Assembly: GCA_026936325.1 (NCBI GenBank)
Contig: JAPTHN010000005.1
Span: 55,915,514-55,979,513, forward strand
DNA length: 64,000 bases
From: Platynereis dumerilii
Lineage: Eukaryota; Annelida; Polychaeta; Phyllodocida; Nereididae
Direction of reading: 5' to 3'
Both the position numbers and the translations under genes were made by a program. Below are positions 44,901-56,650 of the stretch, piece after piece. Position 1 is the stretch's first letter. Each line of letters starts with the position of its first letter. The notes under the pieces were generated by a model that was not told the DNA's origin, ran no database searches, and saw only the letters and a list, made by a program, of their open reading frames with translations.

Positions 44901-47512
44901 GTAACTGAGTAACTCGCCTGCATTACTTCCAAAGTGTTTGAAGAAAACTGAAGCGAATACAAGTGATGAGGCCCTCATCCAAAGGGTAGGAGACATCTTG
45001 ATTCTGTCAATTCAATGAAGACAGAATTAGAAATAATGATTGGTCTACTTTGACGTACATCAATAAAAAATTGGGTTGCTTGCATAGATCTTTGATATTT
45101 CTTTGGCAAGCTATCAATAAAATGTAATAGCTGTTGTTGTAGGCCTATGGTAAATGCCTTTGGATATGAATTGGCTCATTTCCTGGCACCTGTTATGATT
45201 CTCATGAAACTCTTACTTTGACTGGTGAAGCAGAATAATTATTATTTGAAAATTTTCAACTCAAGGGTCACACTGAAAATCTTGCAGGGTTATCTAACTT
45301 ATTTCTTTTTTCCCAAAGGCAAGGTTCAAGCTTTGAGTCACAAATTTGGGACATTTGACTGAAAAAAATCCTGAAGGTTCATTTTTCATTATTTGAACAA
45401 GGTGTGAAGCTTACCTTACAGCAAAAATGGTCTACTTTCTGATAAAGGCATCAGAAATGGCGAGATCTCATCCCTTTGTTGTGTTTTTGGGCAAAATATG
45501 TCCAAAAACAGGCAAAAATGCACATTTTAGGGTAACACAATTTTTCACAGTGTCACATATGTAAGGGGCTAATACTTGGAAAGTAACACTTTTGAATAAT
45601 TCATTTCACTTTGATGTAATTCCCTATATTGTTTTCTTCTAATGATATGTAAATTTGAGATGTTTCAGCAAAACATATACTCAACAGTATATTCCACTAA
45701 ACGTCAGGTGACAATTTTTTTGAGAATTTGCAGATTGAGGAGAGGCTGCTGACTTTGATAGACAACTGTGTTGTCATTTTTTGCAATAGAAATGTGTATG
45801 ATACATTAATATCTTCCGAATATAAAATAGAATATGAAAGTACCAATAATTGGGTCCCTGCTAATATTTATTGAATCTCAGTAATGCATTTTCTAACTTA
45901 TGTCTGCTAAATTTTGAAAAGCTGAAAAAAATACATGGCGTCGCAAAAAAAAAAACTCAGTCTCTTGTAATTTTTGTTGGAAAATCACCAAAATCGAACT
46001 TGATGTGCCCAGATATATTGGCTGCAACAATTTTATGTTTATAAAGTTCAATATGAGGCCAGAGGATAGCTTGAGTTTTTTTTGCGACCAAATTTAGAAG
46101 GATTTTAGCCATATATGGCTCAGTCGGTAATACAGGGGCAATGTAACATATCCAAGATTGACCTAAAAATATGTTTGTAAGTCATGACAATTACTTTTGA
46201 CAGTGACTGGTCATTATTGCAGCCTGCTCTTACCTCCATTCTATATTTCAGAGTGGCTGTCTAGGTCAGCAATGCCAAAAGTCACTTTTTTAATGCAAAA
46301 TAAATAAGGGTGCAGAGCGCCCATCTGAGGCATTTGCCTGGTTGCTACAAGATAAAAATAAGTAGTTATTTAGTGCTTTGGTACTGTGTTAGGATTATTT
46401 GTTGACAAAAATTGGGTACTATTGAGATATATGCAGTGAAAGTTAGAGATATTCTGAAAATTCTAGGTTCCCAATGACAAGTTATAAAAACATTTGTAGA
46501 ATGAAAATGGTGACAGATTTTGTATTTCCGACCTCAGATTCAGATTCATGAGAAATTTTTACATAAGATAGACTATGTTAAAGACCGACTTTCAAAACTT
46601 TTTTTTTGGACTAAAATGTCCCTTTTGTCTGACTCAATTTCTTGAACCATGTCCTAATGTGTGGTCTCTGTACTGGTCTGACACTGTGAGAAGGTAATTG
46701 TCAAAAATTCATTGACATTTGGAGTTTGCACAAAGCTGTTGAAGTTTAACATGACATTGCAGTGATTTGCCATTGAAATCCGTGTAAAATACATGTGTGT
46801 ATCGCACCTCTGGGTAAAACTGTCGGTTGATAAATCACATATTCCCTCTCCTATGGTGAATAACATATACTTATCGCGAGACACGTTTAATATCGTAACT
46901 CAGGGATGTACTTACTTATCAGAGCTAATCTGTGAATACTGCAATTATAGGCAATATCAGTCTAATATTTGTTACAATATCCTTTTGGGTATTTAAACAA
47001 AGACACATTACTGTTGTCAATGAAGTTTTAAATGACTGCACCTACATCTTAGCTTCTCCCTCCCAACAAAGAAGAGGAACGCAATTTTCAGCCCGCAATT
47101 TGGGTCAAATTGGAAACAAACAAACAATGTCGTCTCCATACTCTAGTCTCACAGATATATATCAACGATTACATAAATTTGCCTTGTAGAATTCAATCAA
47201 TTCCTGTTTGATTGAAAGTATTAGATCAATTATTGGCATGGAAAGGTCAATTAACCTATATATTATATAAATATATCTTCGTCGATTTTCATCAATTATC
47301 TGTCATGGTGCTGCACGTTGCCTCCAGAATGGGAGTCCATGGGGGTTTTGCAACTGTTACATTTTTGTAAATATAAATAATATACGATATACTTTATGTA
47401 ATTATATTCACAACATCCAAGATATTTGATTCAAAAATTCATGAGGGGTGTGGGGGTGCAGTGACTCATAAAAATACATTTCAGCCAGATGTCAGAGTTA
47501 TAACAGCATCTT
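44901..47512. other. No gene or repeat recognised
   Basis: 2.6 kb of AT-rich sequence. Short frames are below 90 codons and lack domain features. An A-run lies near 45,945. Confidence 0.4.
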
Positions 47513-47526
47513 TTTTAAAAATGGCT

Positions 47527-49908
47527 GCCCCCGCAGGTCTCGGGCCTCCCCGTGGCGGTGGGTGGTAACACTAAGGTGAAGACCTGTATCCTTAGTGGCC
47601 AACACGAGACAGTGCGCAAGCACACGTCTCCCCGACGGAAATGGGGCAACCTGTTTGCCGTGGGTTGCGACCCGTGTCGGAGGATGAAGGGGTCCTGGTA
47701 GTTGAGTTGGGTGGGCCTAACTTGGTCCCTCCCATACAATACACTACTTTGGCCTGGATTTCTCCTAGACGGGAGGCTGGATTGGCCCGGTCCAGTCAAT
47801 CGCCTTGTCATGTTGTCACTAGGACTTCGGTCCTATTTGGCCATGGCTGATGGGTCAATCAAAGAAGGTTCTGACCAAGTCTACATGCTGGCCATGTTTT
47901 AAATATGATTGCAGCTGTATCTCTTACCAAGCCTTCTACGAGTATATCCCTCATGTATCCCTGGACTAGGGTACTGGGCGCAGCCCTACCCATATTAGTC
48001 CCCCTTGTTGGGCTCCTTGGTGGGTGGGGAGCATGGGGGATGAACATCAAAGTTTCCTATGGCATACTCTCTTCCTAATTCACAGTCTCGACTAAAACGG
48101 CAGCGGTCATCCTCGGATGACTGTATCGACCCGGAACTTCTAAATCGACAAACGACAACACGAAAGTCGGAGTACCGACACAGGTACATAGTGTTCAAAC
48201 CAACTAACAGGCTATCTCCCTTCGCCATCTACAAGACCATACTTCAAGAAGTCGGCGAACCTGCTGAGACAACGTTACAGAGAGATGGAACCATCCTATT
48301 TAAGACCAGAAACGACGACCAGACTCGGAAACTCCTTAGGCTGAAAGATGTTGCAGGTACACAGGCAATAATCGAGCCTCATCGGACCTTGAATACTTCC
48401 AAGGGAGTGGTTTTCTCCTCCCTTAGCTATTTAGACTCGGACGACGATTTACAAGAATGGTTTGAAACTTTTACTGATGTCATTCATTTTCATAGAATCC
48501 CACAGAGGGATAATCGGGAGCTTCTTATCTTGACTTTTTCAGACACGACTCTTCCAGAGAGTGTCAAAGTTATATGGGAGCAATGTAAGGTACGACCATA
48601 CATCCCCAATCCAAGAAGATGCTATAAATGTCAACGTTTCGGTCATCTGAGCAAATGGTGCCGACGACAAGAAGTTTGTGGACAATGTGGATCCGAGGAC
48701 CACGTTCAATCAAAGGAACAACCTTGCTCATCCCCTCCTCTTTGTGTCAACTGTAAGGAGGATCATCCCTCTTACAGCAAAACTTGTAGACAGTGGACTA
48801 AGGAAAAAGAGATCCTCACATTGAAGGCAACCCAAGCGATATCTTTTCCGGAGGCTAGAAGGATCGTGGACCAACATGCAGGAATTCCCAGCTATGCGGA
48901 CATGGCAGGATATCCACAACCTCAACACCATGCGACACCAAGACGAAGGTTACAACTCGAAGAACGCAGCATCACCAGATCACATCAACAACACACAGAG
49001 AACACAGAAGACAACAGACACTTAGGAAGAACACATGCAAAAACCACTCCACAAACAACAACCGTCAGAAAAGACCCTATGACGCACTGTGAAGAACAAA
49101 ACCCAACAGCTGCCACAGCAACTATGCCTGAGGTAGCTATGGAAGAAGAATACACAACAAAAACAGACACAAAAGAGGAACAGGAAGACTCAGATGACGG
49201 CGGGGACACTACACCAGGCAACGAATCCATGGAGGCGGAACAAGAGGAAGAGGACGAAAAAGAAGAGGATCAAGGGGATGCACAGGAAGAAGAAAACGAA
49301 GAAGGCCAAGAGGAAGAAGGAGACGACGATCTAGAAAACAAAGAAAAGGACAGAATGGGCGAAATGGAAAAAAAGGAAACAAAACCTGTGGATGATGGAA
49401 AAGACAGGACGAAATGGGATGACCGGGAGACTGTCAGTCCCAAAGAATATCTATACCTCCTCCTACAAGGTCAACTAGATCCTGATAACATTCAGCATTT
49501 CAGACGACCTATTATAAAGGATAACCTTGACTCAGCGGTTGAACTTCTTCAAATGTCAGGCTTTGGCAATGTGTCAAGGAAGCTGATCGAAAGAACAAAA
49601 CAAGAGCTGCACTCCTGGCAAGAAGATAAACATACCACCAAAAATGAAATACACAGTTAAGTCACCAAGTATACTTTCACTGACGAATTCTATGGAATTC
49701 TCATTTTATTGGTCCTGCATGATCATTTGTCTGTTGCTAAAAAATTGGTTAAGAAACAACGGATAACAGAATCCACTACACAAAAAGAGAAATAACACGT
49801 AGCGATGTAACAGAACTATAAACACACTTAGTACACACCAAGTATGTCTCTAAATAGCCCAATCAGGTGCTGATGAGACGTAAAACACAAACTCACTCAC
49901 TCACTCAC
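47527..49908 (+). mobile_element. ORF1-only LINE (HAL1-like), copy 2, with perfect target duplication
   Basis: It begins GCCCCCGCAGGTCTCGGGCC and ends TCTAAATAGCCCAATCAGG ... GACGTAAAACAC with a (CACT)n-type tail. A perfect 14-bp target duplication, TTTTAAAAATGGCT, flanks it at 47513-47526 and 49909-49922. The 2,382-bp body is a ~530-bp 5' UTR, ORF1 and ~110 bp of 3' UTR, with no room for an endonuclease-RT ORF. The 5' UTR is strongly conserved with copy 1 (CCACCGCCAC-type GC-rich start, ACGTCTCCCCGACGGAAA), suggesting an internal promoter. Confidence 0.9.
48059..49660 (+). CDS. LINE ORF1 protein with three CCHC knuckles (copy 2, nearly intact)
   Basis: 533 residues from MAYSLPNSQSRLKRQRSSSD. 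An RRM-like region (~45-175) is followed by zinc knuckles CYKCQRFGHLSKWC, CGQCGSEDHVQSKEQPC and CVNCKEDHPSYSKTC (~190-255). Then come a Thr/Gln linker, a very acidic stretch (EEEDEKEEDQ and similar, ~390-450) and the conserved C-terminal part PKEYLYLLLQGQ ... DSAVELLQMSGF. The frame's stop TAA at 49658-49660 is followed in the same frame by 44 codons that match copy 1 (FTDEFYGILILLVLHDHL), ending at 49795. The TAA is therefore a late nonsense change and the family protein is ~578 residues. Expected role: RNA-binding particle protein for the element. Confidence 0.9.
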   Translation: MAYSLPNSQSRLKRQRSSSDDCIDPELLNRQTTTRKSEYRHRYIVFKPTNRLSPFAIYKTILQEVGEPAETTLQRDGTILFKTRNDDQTRKLLRLKDVAGTQAIIEPHRTLNTSKGVVFSSLSYLDSDDDLQEWFETFTDVIHFHRIPQRDNRELLILTFSDTTLPESVKVIWEQCKVRPYIPNPRRCYKCQRFGHLSKWCRRQEVCGQCGSEDHVQSKEQPCSSPPLCVNCKEDHPSYSKTCRQWTKEKEILTLKATQAISFPEARRIVDQHAGIPSYADMAGYPQPQHHATPRRRLQLEERSITRSHQQHTENTEDNRHLGRTHAKTTPQTTTVRKDPMTHCEEQNPTAATATMPEVAMEEEYTTKTDTKEEQEDSDDGGDTTPGNESMEAEQEEEDEKEEDQGDAQEEENEEGQEEEGDDDLENKEKDRMGEMEKKETKPVDDGKDRTKWDDRETVSPKEYLYLLLQGQLDPDNIQHFRRPIIKDNLDSAVELLQMSGFGNVSRKLIERTKQELHSWQEDKHTTKNEIHS

Positions 49909-49922
49909 TTTTAAAAATGGCT

Positions 49923-51400
49923 CAAGAGAACAATAGAGTGTCAATGTATTCCAATAACAAATTGGGATTGCCTCAGATTTCCCAGATCAAGGCTGCTATT
50001 AAGTAGGATTAAACCAAGTGATTCGCCGGGCCCCATTTGGTTTTTAGCTCGTCTGTTTTCTTTGAAAACGAAGAGCTATTGTTGTCACTCGATTGGTGTC
50101 GTTGGCGTTTTCCCGGTTAAGGTTTGTGTAAGTCTCCATTGGTGACCTTAGTTTTCCACTTAGAGTTATAAATTTGGTACAGGTATTGGCCTGTGGTTAT
50201 GGATCAGGTTTTTAGGATCAGGAACATGTTGAGAAATCCAAGATGACGGCCATTTTGGCAGCCATCTTTCTTCATTACTTGAACTGCCCATTGTGACCTC
50301 GATTAATATTGAGCTTAAGAGTAATAAAATTTGGTGCATGTATTGGCCTGTGGGTATGAATCGGGAACATGTTCATTGTTGAGAAATCCAAGATGGTGGC
50401 CTTTTTATCAGCCGTCTTTCTTCCAATCTTGAACTGCCCATTGTGATCTCAATATTTCTTCATTCTTGAACTGGCCACTGTAACCTCAATATATCGCTAA
50501 GGGTTATGAAATTAGCTAAGGTTTTGGCCTGTGGGTGATAATCTGTCACACATTGATAAATTGTACATTAACAGACCAGCGTTTAGACCACTTGCGGTTC
50601 TGGTTTATAGTAATGTCTATGTTTTGAATATTAGTGATATGAATTTTTCAACTTATGAAAGCCATTAAGAATCTTCCTGCAAAAAGAATTATTTCCCCTA
50701 AACAAATGCCTAAACTGTGCACATTTTATCTTGTATTAGTAAGTTGCGTGACCTCAAGAAACGTTTTTCCTATGTTCATAAATCAATCAACATTTTAAAA
50801 AATCCCCAAGATTCATTGTGCCCCAACTCCCAATAAACGTTGGACTTTCTGGTAGTTACCCCCTTTTGGGAAAATGTATAGCACCAAATTTCCAGCAACA
50901 AAACACATTATGTTTAAGATATTTTCTGGCCCTTGCTGATGCACAAACCCTGCTAAAGTCAGTCAGTGTGACAAATTTTATTCAAGTCTCTTTGAAGATA
51001 TTTTTACATAAAAGAATTATGCGAGATCACGTTGATGTCTGCACAAAGCACGAGATTGCATCAATGTTTCTACATGGGTTAGATGTATTTCACAGTAACA
51101 TCACAGTCAGAAAACTTTGATTAGTCTTAATTTGACAGGACAAGTACTGAAGTAGGCTTGCTTGATGTATTTTGCTTCAGTCAAGCATGGGCAATGTAAT
51201 TTCTTCTGGTCTATCTGTTTATGGATTGCAGTGAGAAATTTATATGTTGTCAGGGTTTCGATTTACAAGTCTTGGAACATTTCATTAAAAAACACAGTTA
51301 AATAAATCATTGTCTTTAGTCAATCATTTTGAAAGAAAATATTCTGGAAGAACAGGCCCAAAGAACCAAAAATTTAGTTACTGACACTGAAGTTCCTTTA
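49923..51400. other. Dispersed AAGATGGCGGCC-type repeat, then no feature
   Basis: 50,140-50,540 holds three decayed ~150-bp units (AAATCCAAGATGACGGCC, CAGCCATCTTTCTTCATT, GAACTGCCCATTGTGACCTC), the same family as 41,880-42,200. From 50,600 to 51,400 nothing was recognised. Confidence 0.5.
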
Positions 51401-51754
51401 CAGCGAAACACTTTGATAATTATAGAATTAGAGTGGACTGTGGCACTGTGAAAATGGCACTTTGTGACTCATGATAGCTGATGAAGTGTCATCTTCTCTA
51501 CTTTCAACATGGGAAACATAGAGGCTGTTTGATTAGTCATGATCAAGAGAAAGCCATTTGACTTCTCATAACGGATTTTAGAGTGAAAATCAGATGCATA
51601 ATCCTTTCGTTTGGCTGTCACCAACAAGTGGGAGAAGTCTCCTTCAATCAAATTAACATTGAAAGTATTGGGTTTGATCATGACAAATCATCAGCATGGT
51701 GACACACAAAGAGCCATTTTCATAGTCCACTCTATGTATCAAAGTGTTTCTCTG
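51401..51754. mobile_element. 354-bp TA-flanked MITE, copy 1 (3' of FAMeT gene B)
   Basis: The ends CAGCGAAACACTTTGAT and its near-complement at the right are flanked by TA (51399-51400, 51755-51756). The ~55-bp inverted ends continue with TAGAGTGGACTGTGGCACTG. It is the same family as 53233-53590, which is inserted in the opposite orientation. Confidence 0.75.
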
Positions 51755-51917
51755 TAAAACAATGGATTTCGCATTTTAGGTTTTTAAAAACTCCGCATGG
51801 AGCTACTTGCCAAAATTAGCAATGGCAAGAAGAAACAGAGGATTTATATTGTATGGATGAACCTTTTCATAATTTTCATTTCTTAAGACGGACAGTGATA
51901 AAGTGGCTATTTACAGT

Positions 51918-54900
51918 TTAAACAGGTGATACTTCGCAAAGCGTCCACGACACTGGTTCGTCTGGTGTGTCCCATGGTTGTAAAAATCCAACTGTGACTT
52001 CAGTTGAACGCAGATCTCTACATCTGTAAAAGCATGAGACTGTCCCATTGTCTGTTCCGTTTACTGTTCCATTTACGGATCCATACTCTGTTCCTTCATC
52101 ACTGAGAGGACATTCCATCTTGGATACATCGCTGTACACTATGATACTTGACTCCTCGCAAGATGGCACTGACTGGAGAGATAGTTTCAAGGTAATCGGA
52201 GGTTTTTTGTGGATGAGCATTGGTAAGAGTGTTACTGAAGAGTTGGAGGAGATCTGGATTAAGAAAAGATAGAAATGTTACGAAAGAATAGTGATGCTGA
52301 CCGGATTGCTTTGGACCATGCAGTTCAGTCTCACCCCGAGAATCTACCCTAGACGAATCCTTCTGTGACTCCATTTTATCATAATTTTACGTCATGAGCG
52401 TATTGACCAATCAACGATCAGTATTTCTGCTCACTTCAAAAGTTTACCGGCAATTTACACGGCTTTTTTACTCTACTGTGACCTTACACCTATCATTTTA
52501 AAGCTCTTGGAGAGATCTGTCCATTGCATAACATATGTGAAGGCCTGTTCATTGGTCACCTTCGGGGGTGTGTCTGATTTATTCACTGAAGGCTTTGCTG
52601 AAGTGTTCAGTCTGTGGTCCAGCCCTGAATTGCCAAAATACCAGACTACTGCAAAAAAACTGATTGTCTGTCACCAATTTTTTTTAGAAACCGAACACAT
52701 TGCTTGTGTCGAAACTTTTTAAATCTCTTTCACATTTTGATTTTATCTTATATCCAAGCACGAATAGTTGATGACCTCTCTACTTACTTGAATGCACGAA
52801 GAAGTATTGCCATCGTTTAAGATATCAGTTGTGCTGTACGATATCGGTACTGTTTGAAAAGTATTTTGTGCACCACAACCACCTGTGTCACTCAGAAACT
52901 GGACTGAAGAAAAGATCATCATGAAAATGGATATAGCTTTTATGGATCCAGGTAGGGGAGAATTGGAACAGATGTGCCATTCATTAGTTACTTAAAATTA
53001 TACCAGAGCATTAGCTTTTAAAATATATGGCACAATAGAATTTGGGAAATTTGATTACAATTACTGTTTTACTTCAAGGTGATTCTTTGAATGCAAGTTT
53101 GAGATTATATGCCTTATTTCATAATATGATTTTCTAAGGCACTCTTTGTCATGCTGCTTTATTGGACAACTTCATTTTGATGTAAAATAATATAAAAGTC
53201 TGCAGTAGATAACTTGCATACATGTATAGTTACAGCCAAACACTTTGATGTAGAATTAGAGTGGACTGTGGCACTGTGAAATTGACTTTGTGTGTCATCA
53301 GGCTGATGATTTGTCATAATCAAACCCATTACTTTCAATGTTAATTTGATTGAAGGACTTGTCCCACTTGTTGGTGACAGCCAAACGAAATGAATATGCA
53401 TCTGATTTTCACTCTAAAATCAGTTTTTAGAAGTCAAATGGCTATCTCTTGATCATACCTAATCAAACAGCCTCTATATTTCCCATGTTGAAAATAGGGA
53501 AGATGACACTTCATCGGCTATCATGAGTCACGAAGTGCCATTTTCACATTGCCACAGTCCACTCTAATTCTATATCAAAGTGTTTGGCTGTAATTGAGAG
53601 ACAAAGCAAAACAATAACTTACCATTATAATATTTGAAAGTATGAATGTTAGATCGCCATGATGAAAATCCCAGATGATTAATTTCTATGGGTGGGTTGG
53701 TGTCATTATATTTAAATATGACATTCTCTCCTACCTCGGAGCCATATCCTAAAGACATGACATGGCTCTTCCAAGACATCCAAAATACTGTGAAAACAGA
53801 ATTGTTATAGAGTTTATTTGGGTTGTAGGTAGACTGGGTTAAGAGACTTCCACTTTCAAAGAATCTTCTGAGGACAGCCTTTTTAGCACCCCACCCTCCA
53901 ATGACGAATTCATAGATTGTTACTCCATCCAAATTGCTCTTCGTTTCTTGGAAGAGTCCGACTTTACCACCAACCGTTCCTTTTAATTTGAATATTACAA
54001 ATGTTGTTTCATTTACGTTGTAATCTACATATTGATAGCGCGTTCCTTGGAGTGTGAGAGTCACCTCATCTGAAAAGAGCAGAAAATGATTATCACACAT
54101 TAGGACACTCTACGCACAGGCCCAATATGTGTCTCTATAGCATATTGAAAGACAACATCCTCAGCCCACTAACTTCTTTCGCATAGAAAGTTGATCACTT
54201 TGGACTCTGCCAAAGAGAGAAGTTCAGCATTTCTTACTTTTACAGCAGCTACCATAATGAATACAAACACTTGCCATTTTACGACAGAAACTGCTTCTTT
54301 TTTTACGGCGGGTATCCTTGTTTGAACGGTAACTTCTGTAAAGTAACACAGCTTGTTTTACAGTGTAAAGCTAATTGAAAAACTGTTATTCTGGTTGCCT
54401 GACAAATTTTAAGTAGCATGTTTCTTGTAAATCAGTGTGAAGCTAAATTATGGTACAACCTTTAGCTTGTCCTTACTATTGTACAATAGGGTGGAGTGAA
54501 AAAACTCAAAATGTGAAATTCAAAAAACAGCCCCTCCAAAAACTTGTCAAATATAGTTAAATAAGCATTTATAACCATTTTGGGTGGTTGCTGTCATTTC
54601 TGTGACAGCTACCCTGGGCATTTTGAAATCACCTTTTCCTATAATTCGCGAGACCTCAAAAATGCAGTTTTTTGCCATAAAATGGGTTCTAAATGTGACA
54701 GAGACATGATTTAAAGAGCTGAAAATAAGTAAATAACTATACAAAGCATATTAGAAAACTAAAAATCAAGAAACACTTGCTTAGCATGATTTAATTTTGA
54801 AATAACATGATTTTAGCCATTTTTTGCACTGTTTTTGTTCCCGAAAATGATGTTTTTTCATATTATTGATTCTAAATGAGCTAAAGACATGATTTAAAGA

Positions 54901-56650
54901 GCTGTACATATGTGTAAGACCATGCCAAGCACAATGGACAATATTTTGTGTGAGAAATATATGCAGTACATGATGTAATATTGAAATATTATGATTTTTC
55001 TTACTTTTTTGTTTTCTTTAAATTATTGGAATTTTGTTTTTGTCATTGAATGAGTTCTAAATGAGCTAGAGACATGATTGAAAGAGCTGTGCAGTGCTTT
55101 TATACAATTCTGGATATGATTAATAACTTTGAATATGAAAATAAATGTTACCCCAAATGCTGTATTGAAATAATTAGACAATAAGGAGAATTTTGTGAGA
55201 CAAGTACTTTTAGGCTCATGAAATAATTATACTTGTCATAAATGGGTTCCAAATAAGCTAAGGGCATGATTTAAAGAGCAATAGATACTTTAAGGACAAT
55301 GTTGAAAATGCATCAGGCTGGCATTTAGACATTACAGAGAGGGTAGGACTTGCATTTGGGCTGAAGAAAATATCATTCACATTTTTTCAACTTAAAGCAG
55401 GACTGACGCAGGACTGCTGCCGACTGTTGTTGTACTGAGTCTCTGAACTCCACCATAGATATCATGCTGCCATTACTGGGCATCTATATCATGTTTATGG
55501 TGTCTTTGGAAGATGGATACATCAGAACCAGGCTGGAGAAATAATGCTATATAATATATGGTTGTTCCTATTTAGAGTCAGTTCTCAAGCATTTCGGAAG
55601 CTAAAGAATCTAAAAATAAAAGAGTGTTATCCCTATTTTGGAATAGATATGACATCTATATCACATCCAATATTATTTATCATGATCAGCAATGTTCAAA
55701 GAATATTTATTACTCTTTTAATCATGTCCTTAGCTTATTTGGAACCCAATTAATGACAAGTATTACAATTTCATGAGGCATAAAGTACTTGTCTCACATA
55801 TTTCTCATTATTTGTCTCATTTTTCAATAAAACATTGGGGGTGACATGTATTTTCATATTCAAACTTATTTATCATGTTCAGCATGGTATAAAACAAATG
55901 CAGAGCTCTTTCAATCATGTCTCTAGCTCATTTAGAACCCATTTATGACAAAAACAAAATTCCAATAATTTAAATAATTTTAAAAAGGAAGGAAAATCGT
56001 TATATCTCAATATTACATCATATCTAGCATATGTTTCTCACACAAAATATTGTCCATTTTCCTTGGCATGGTCTTACACATATGAACAGCTCTTTAAATC
56101 ATGTCTGTAGCTCATTTAGTGTCATTAATATGACAAAAACATCATTTCCGGGAACAAAAACAGTGCGAAAAATGGCAAAAATCATGTTATTTCAATATTA
56201 AATCATGCTAAGAAGGTCTTTCTTGATTTCTAGTTTTCTAATATGTTTTGTATAGTTATTTACTGATTTTCAGCTCTTTAAATCATGTCTCTATCTCATT
56301 TAGAACCCATTTTATGGCAAAAAAAGCATTTTTGAGGTCTCACGAAACATAGAAAAAGGTGATTTCAAAATGCCCAGGGTAGCTGTCACAGAAATGACAG
56401 CAACCACTCAAAATGGTCATAAATACCTATTTAACAATATTTGACAAGTTTTTGGAGGGGCTGTTTTTTGAATTTCACATTTTGAATTTTTTCACTCCAC
56501 CCTATTGTACAAAGACATGCAAATAATTTCTTTTTAAAAATATTTGACCAATCTGCACTACTTACCTGCACCACATCCATGAAAATTTGACAAAACCAAA
56601 ATAAGCAATATATACATAATTGCTATCCATGAATAGCATGCCTGTAACAT
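51918..56650 (-). CDS. FAMeT-domain secreted protein, gene B
   Basis: Exons on the minus strand: 56650-56566 (28-residue signal peptide MLQACYSWIA...SNFHGCGA, phase-1 end, donor GTAAG), 54069-53623 (FAMeT domain), 52903-52788 (linker, 116 bp as in gene A) and 52253-51918 (Cys-rich end, stop TAA). The domain has DEVTLTLQG, DYNVNET, YEFVIGG, FTVFWMSW and PIEINHLGFSSW. The linker has TGGCGAQN and NDGNTSSCIQ; the last exon has ECPL, CFYRC and WTLCEVSPV. The last exon is 45 bp longer than in A and C because a V-N-G-T-like unit is repeated, adding N-glycosylation sites. Intron 1 holds a 2.0-kb foldback element and intron 2 holds a MITE. A second usable signal exon lies further upstream at 57632-57707. 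It is probably extracellular; an enzymatic role is not shown by any motif seen. Confidence 0.8.
53233..53590. mobile_element. 358-bp TA-flanked MITE, copy 2 (intron 2 of FAMeT gene B)
   Basis: The ends CAGCCAAACACTTTGAT and ATCAAAGTGTTTGGCTG are flanked by TA at 53231-53232 and 53591-53592. Most of it aligns, reverse-complemented, with 51401-51754. The CAG start, TA duplication and lack of coding fit a Tc1/mariner-type MITE. Its right end is 33 bp from the FAMeT exon's splice donor. Confidence 0.8.
54487..56504. mobile_element. 2.0-kb hAT-like foldback element in intron 1 of FAMeT gene B
   Basis: The ends TAGGGTGGAGTGAAAAAACT and its complement are perfect or nearly so, and pairing between the arms continues to the centre near 55,500. 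TTGTACAA flanks it at 54479-54486 and 56505-56512; it is 8 bp long and fits the hAT preference nTnnnnAn. Each arm repeats a ~185-bp unit (GACATGATTTAAAGAGCTG with TCTAAATGAGCTA). No transposase ORF. Confidence 0.85.
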
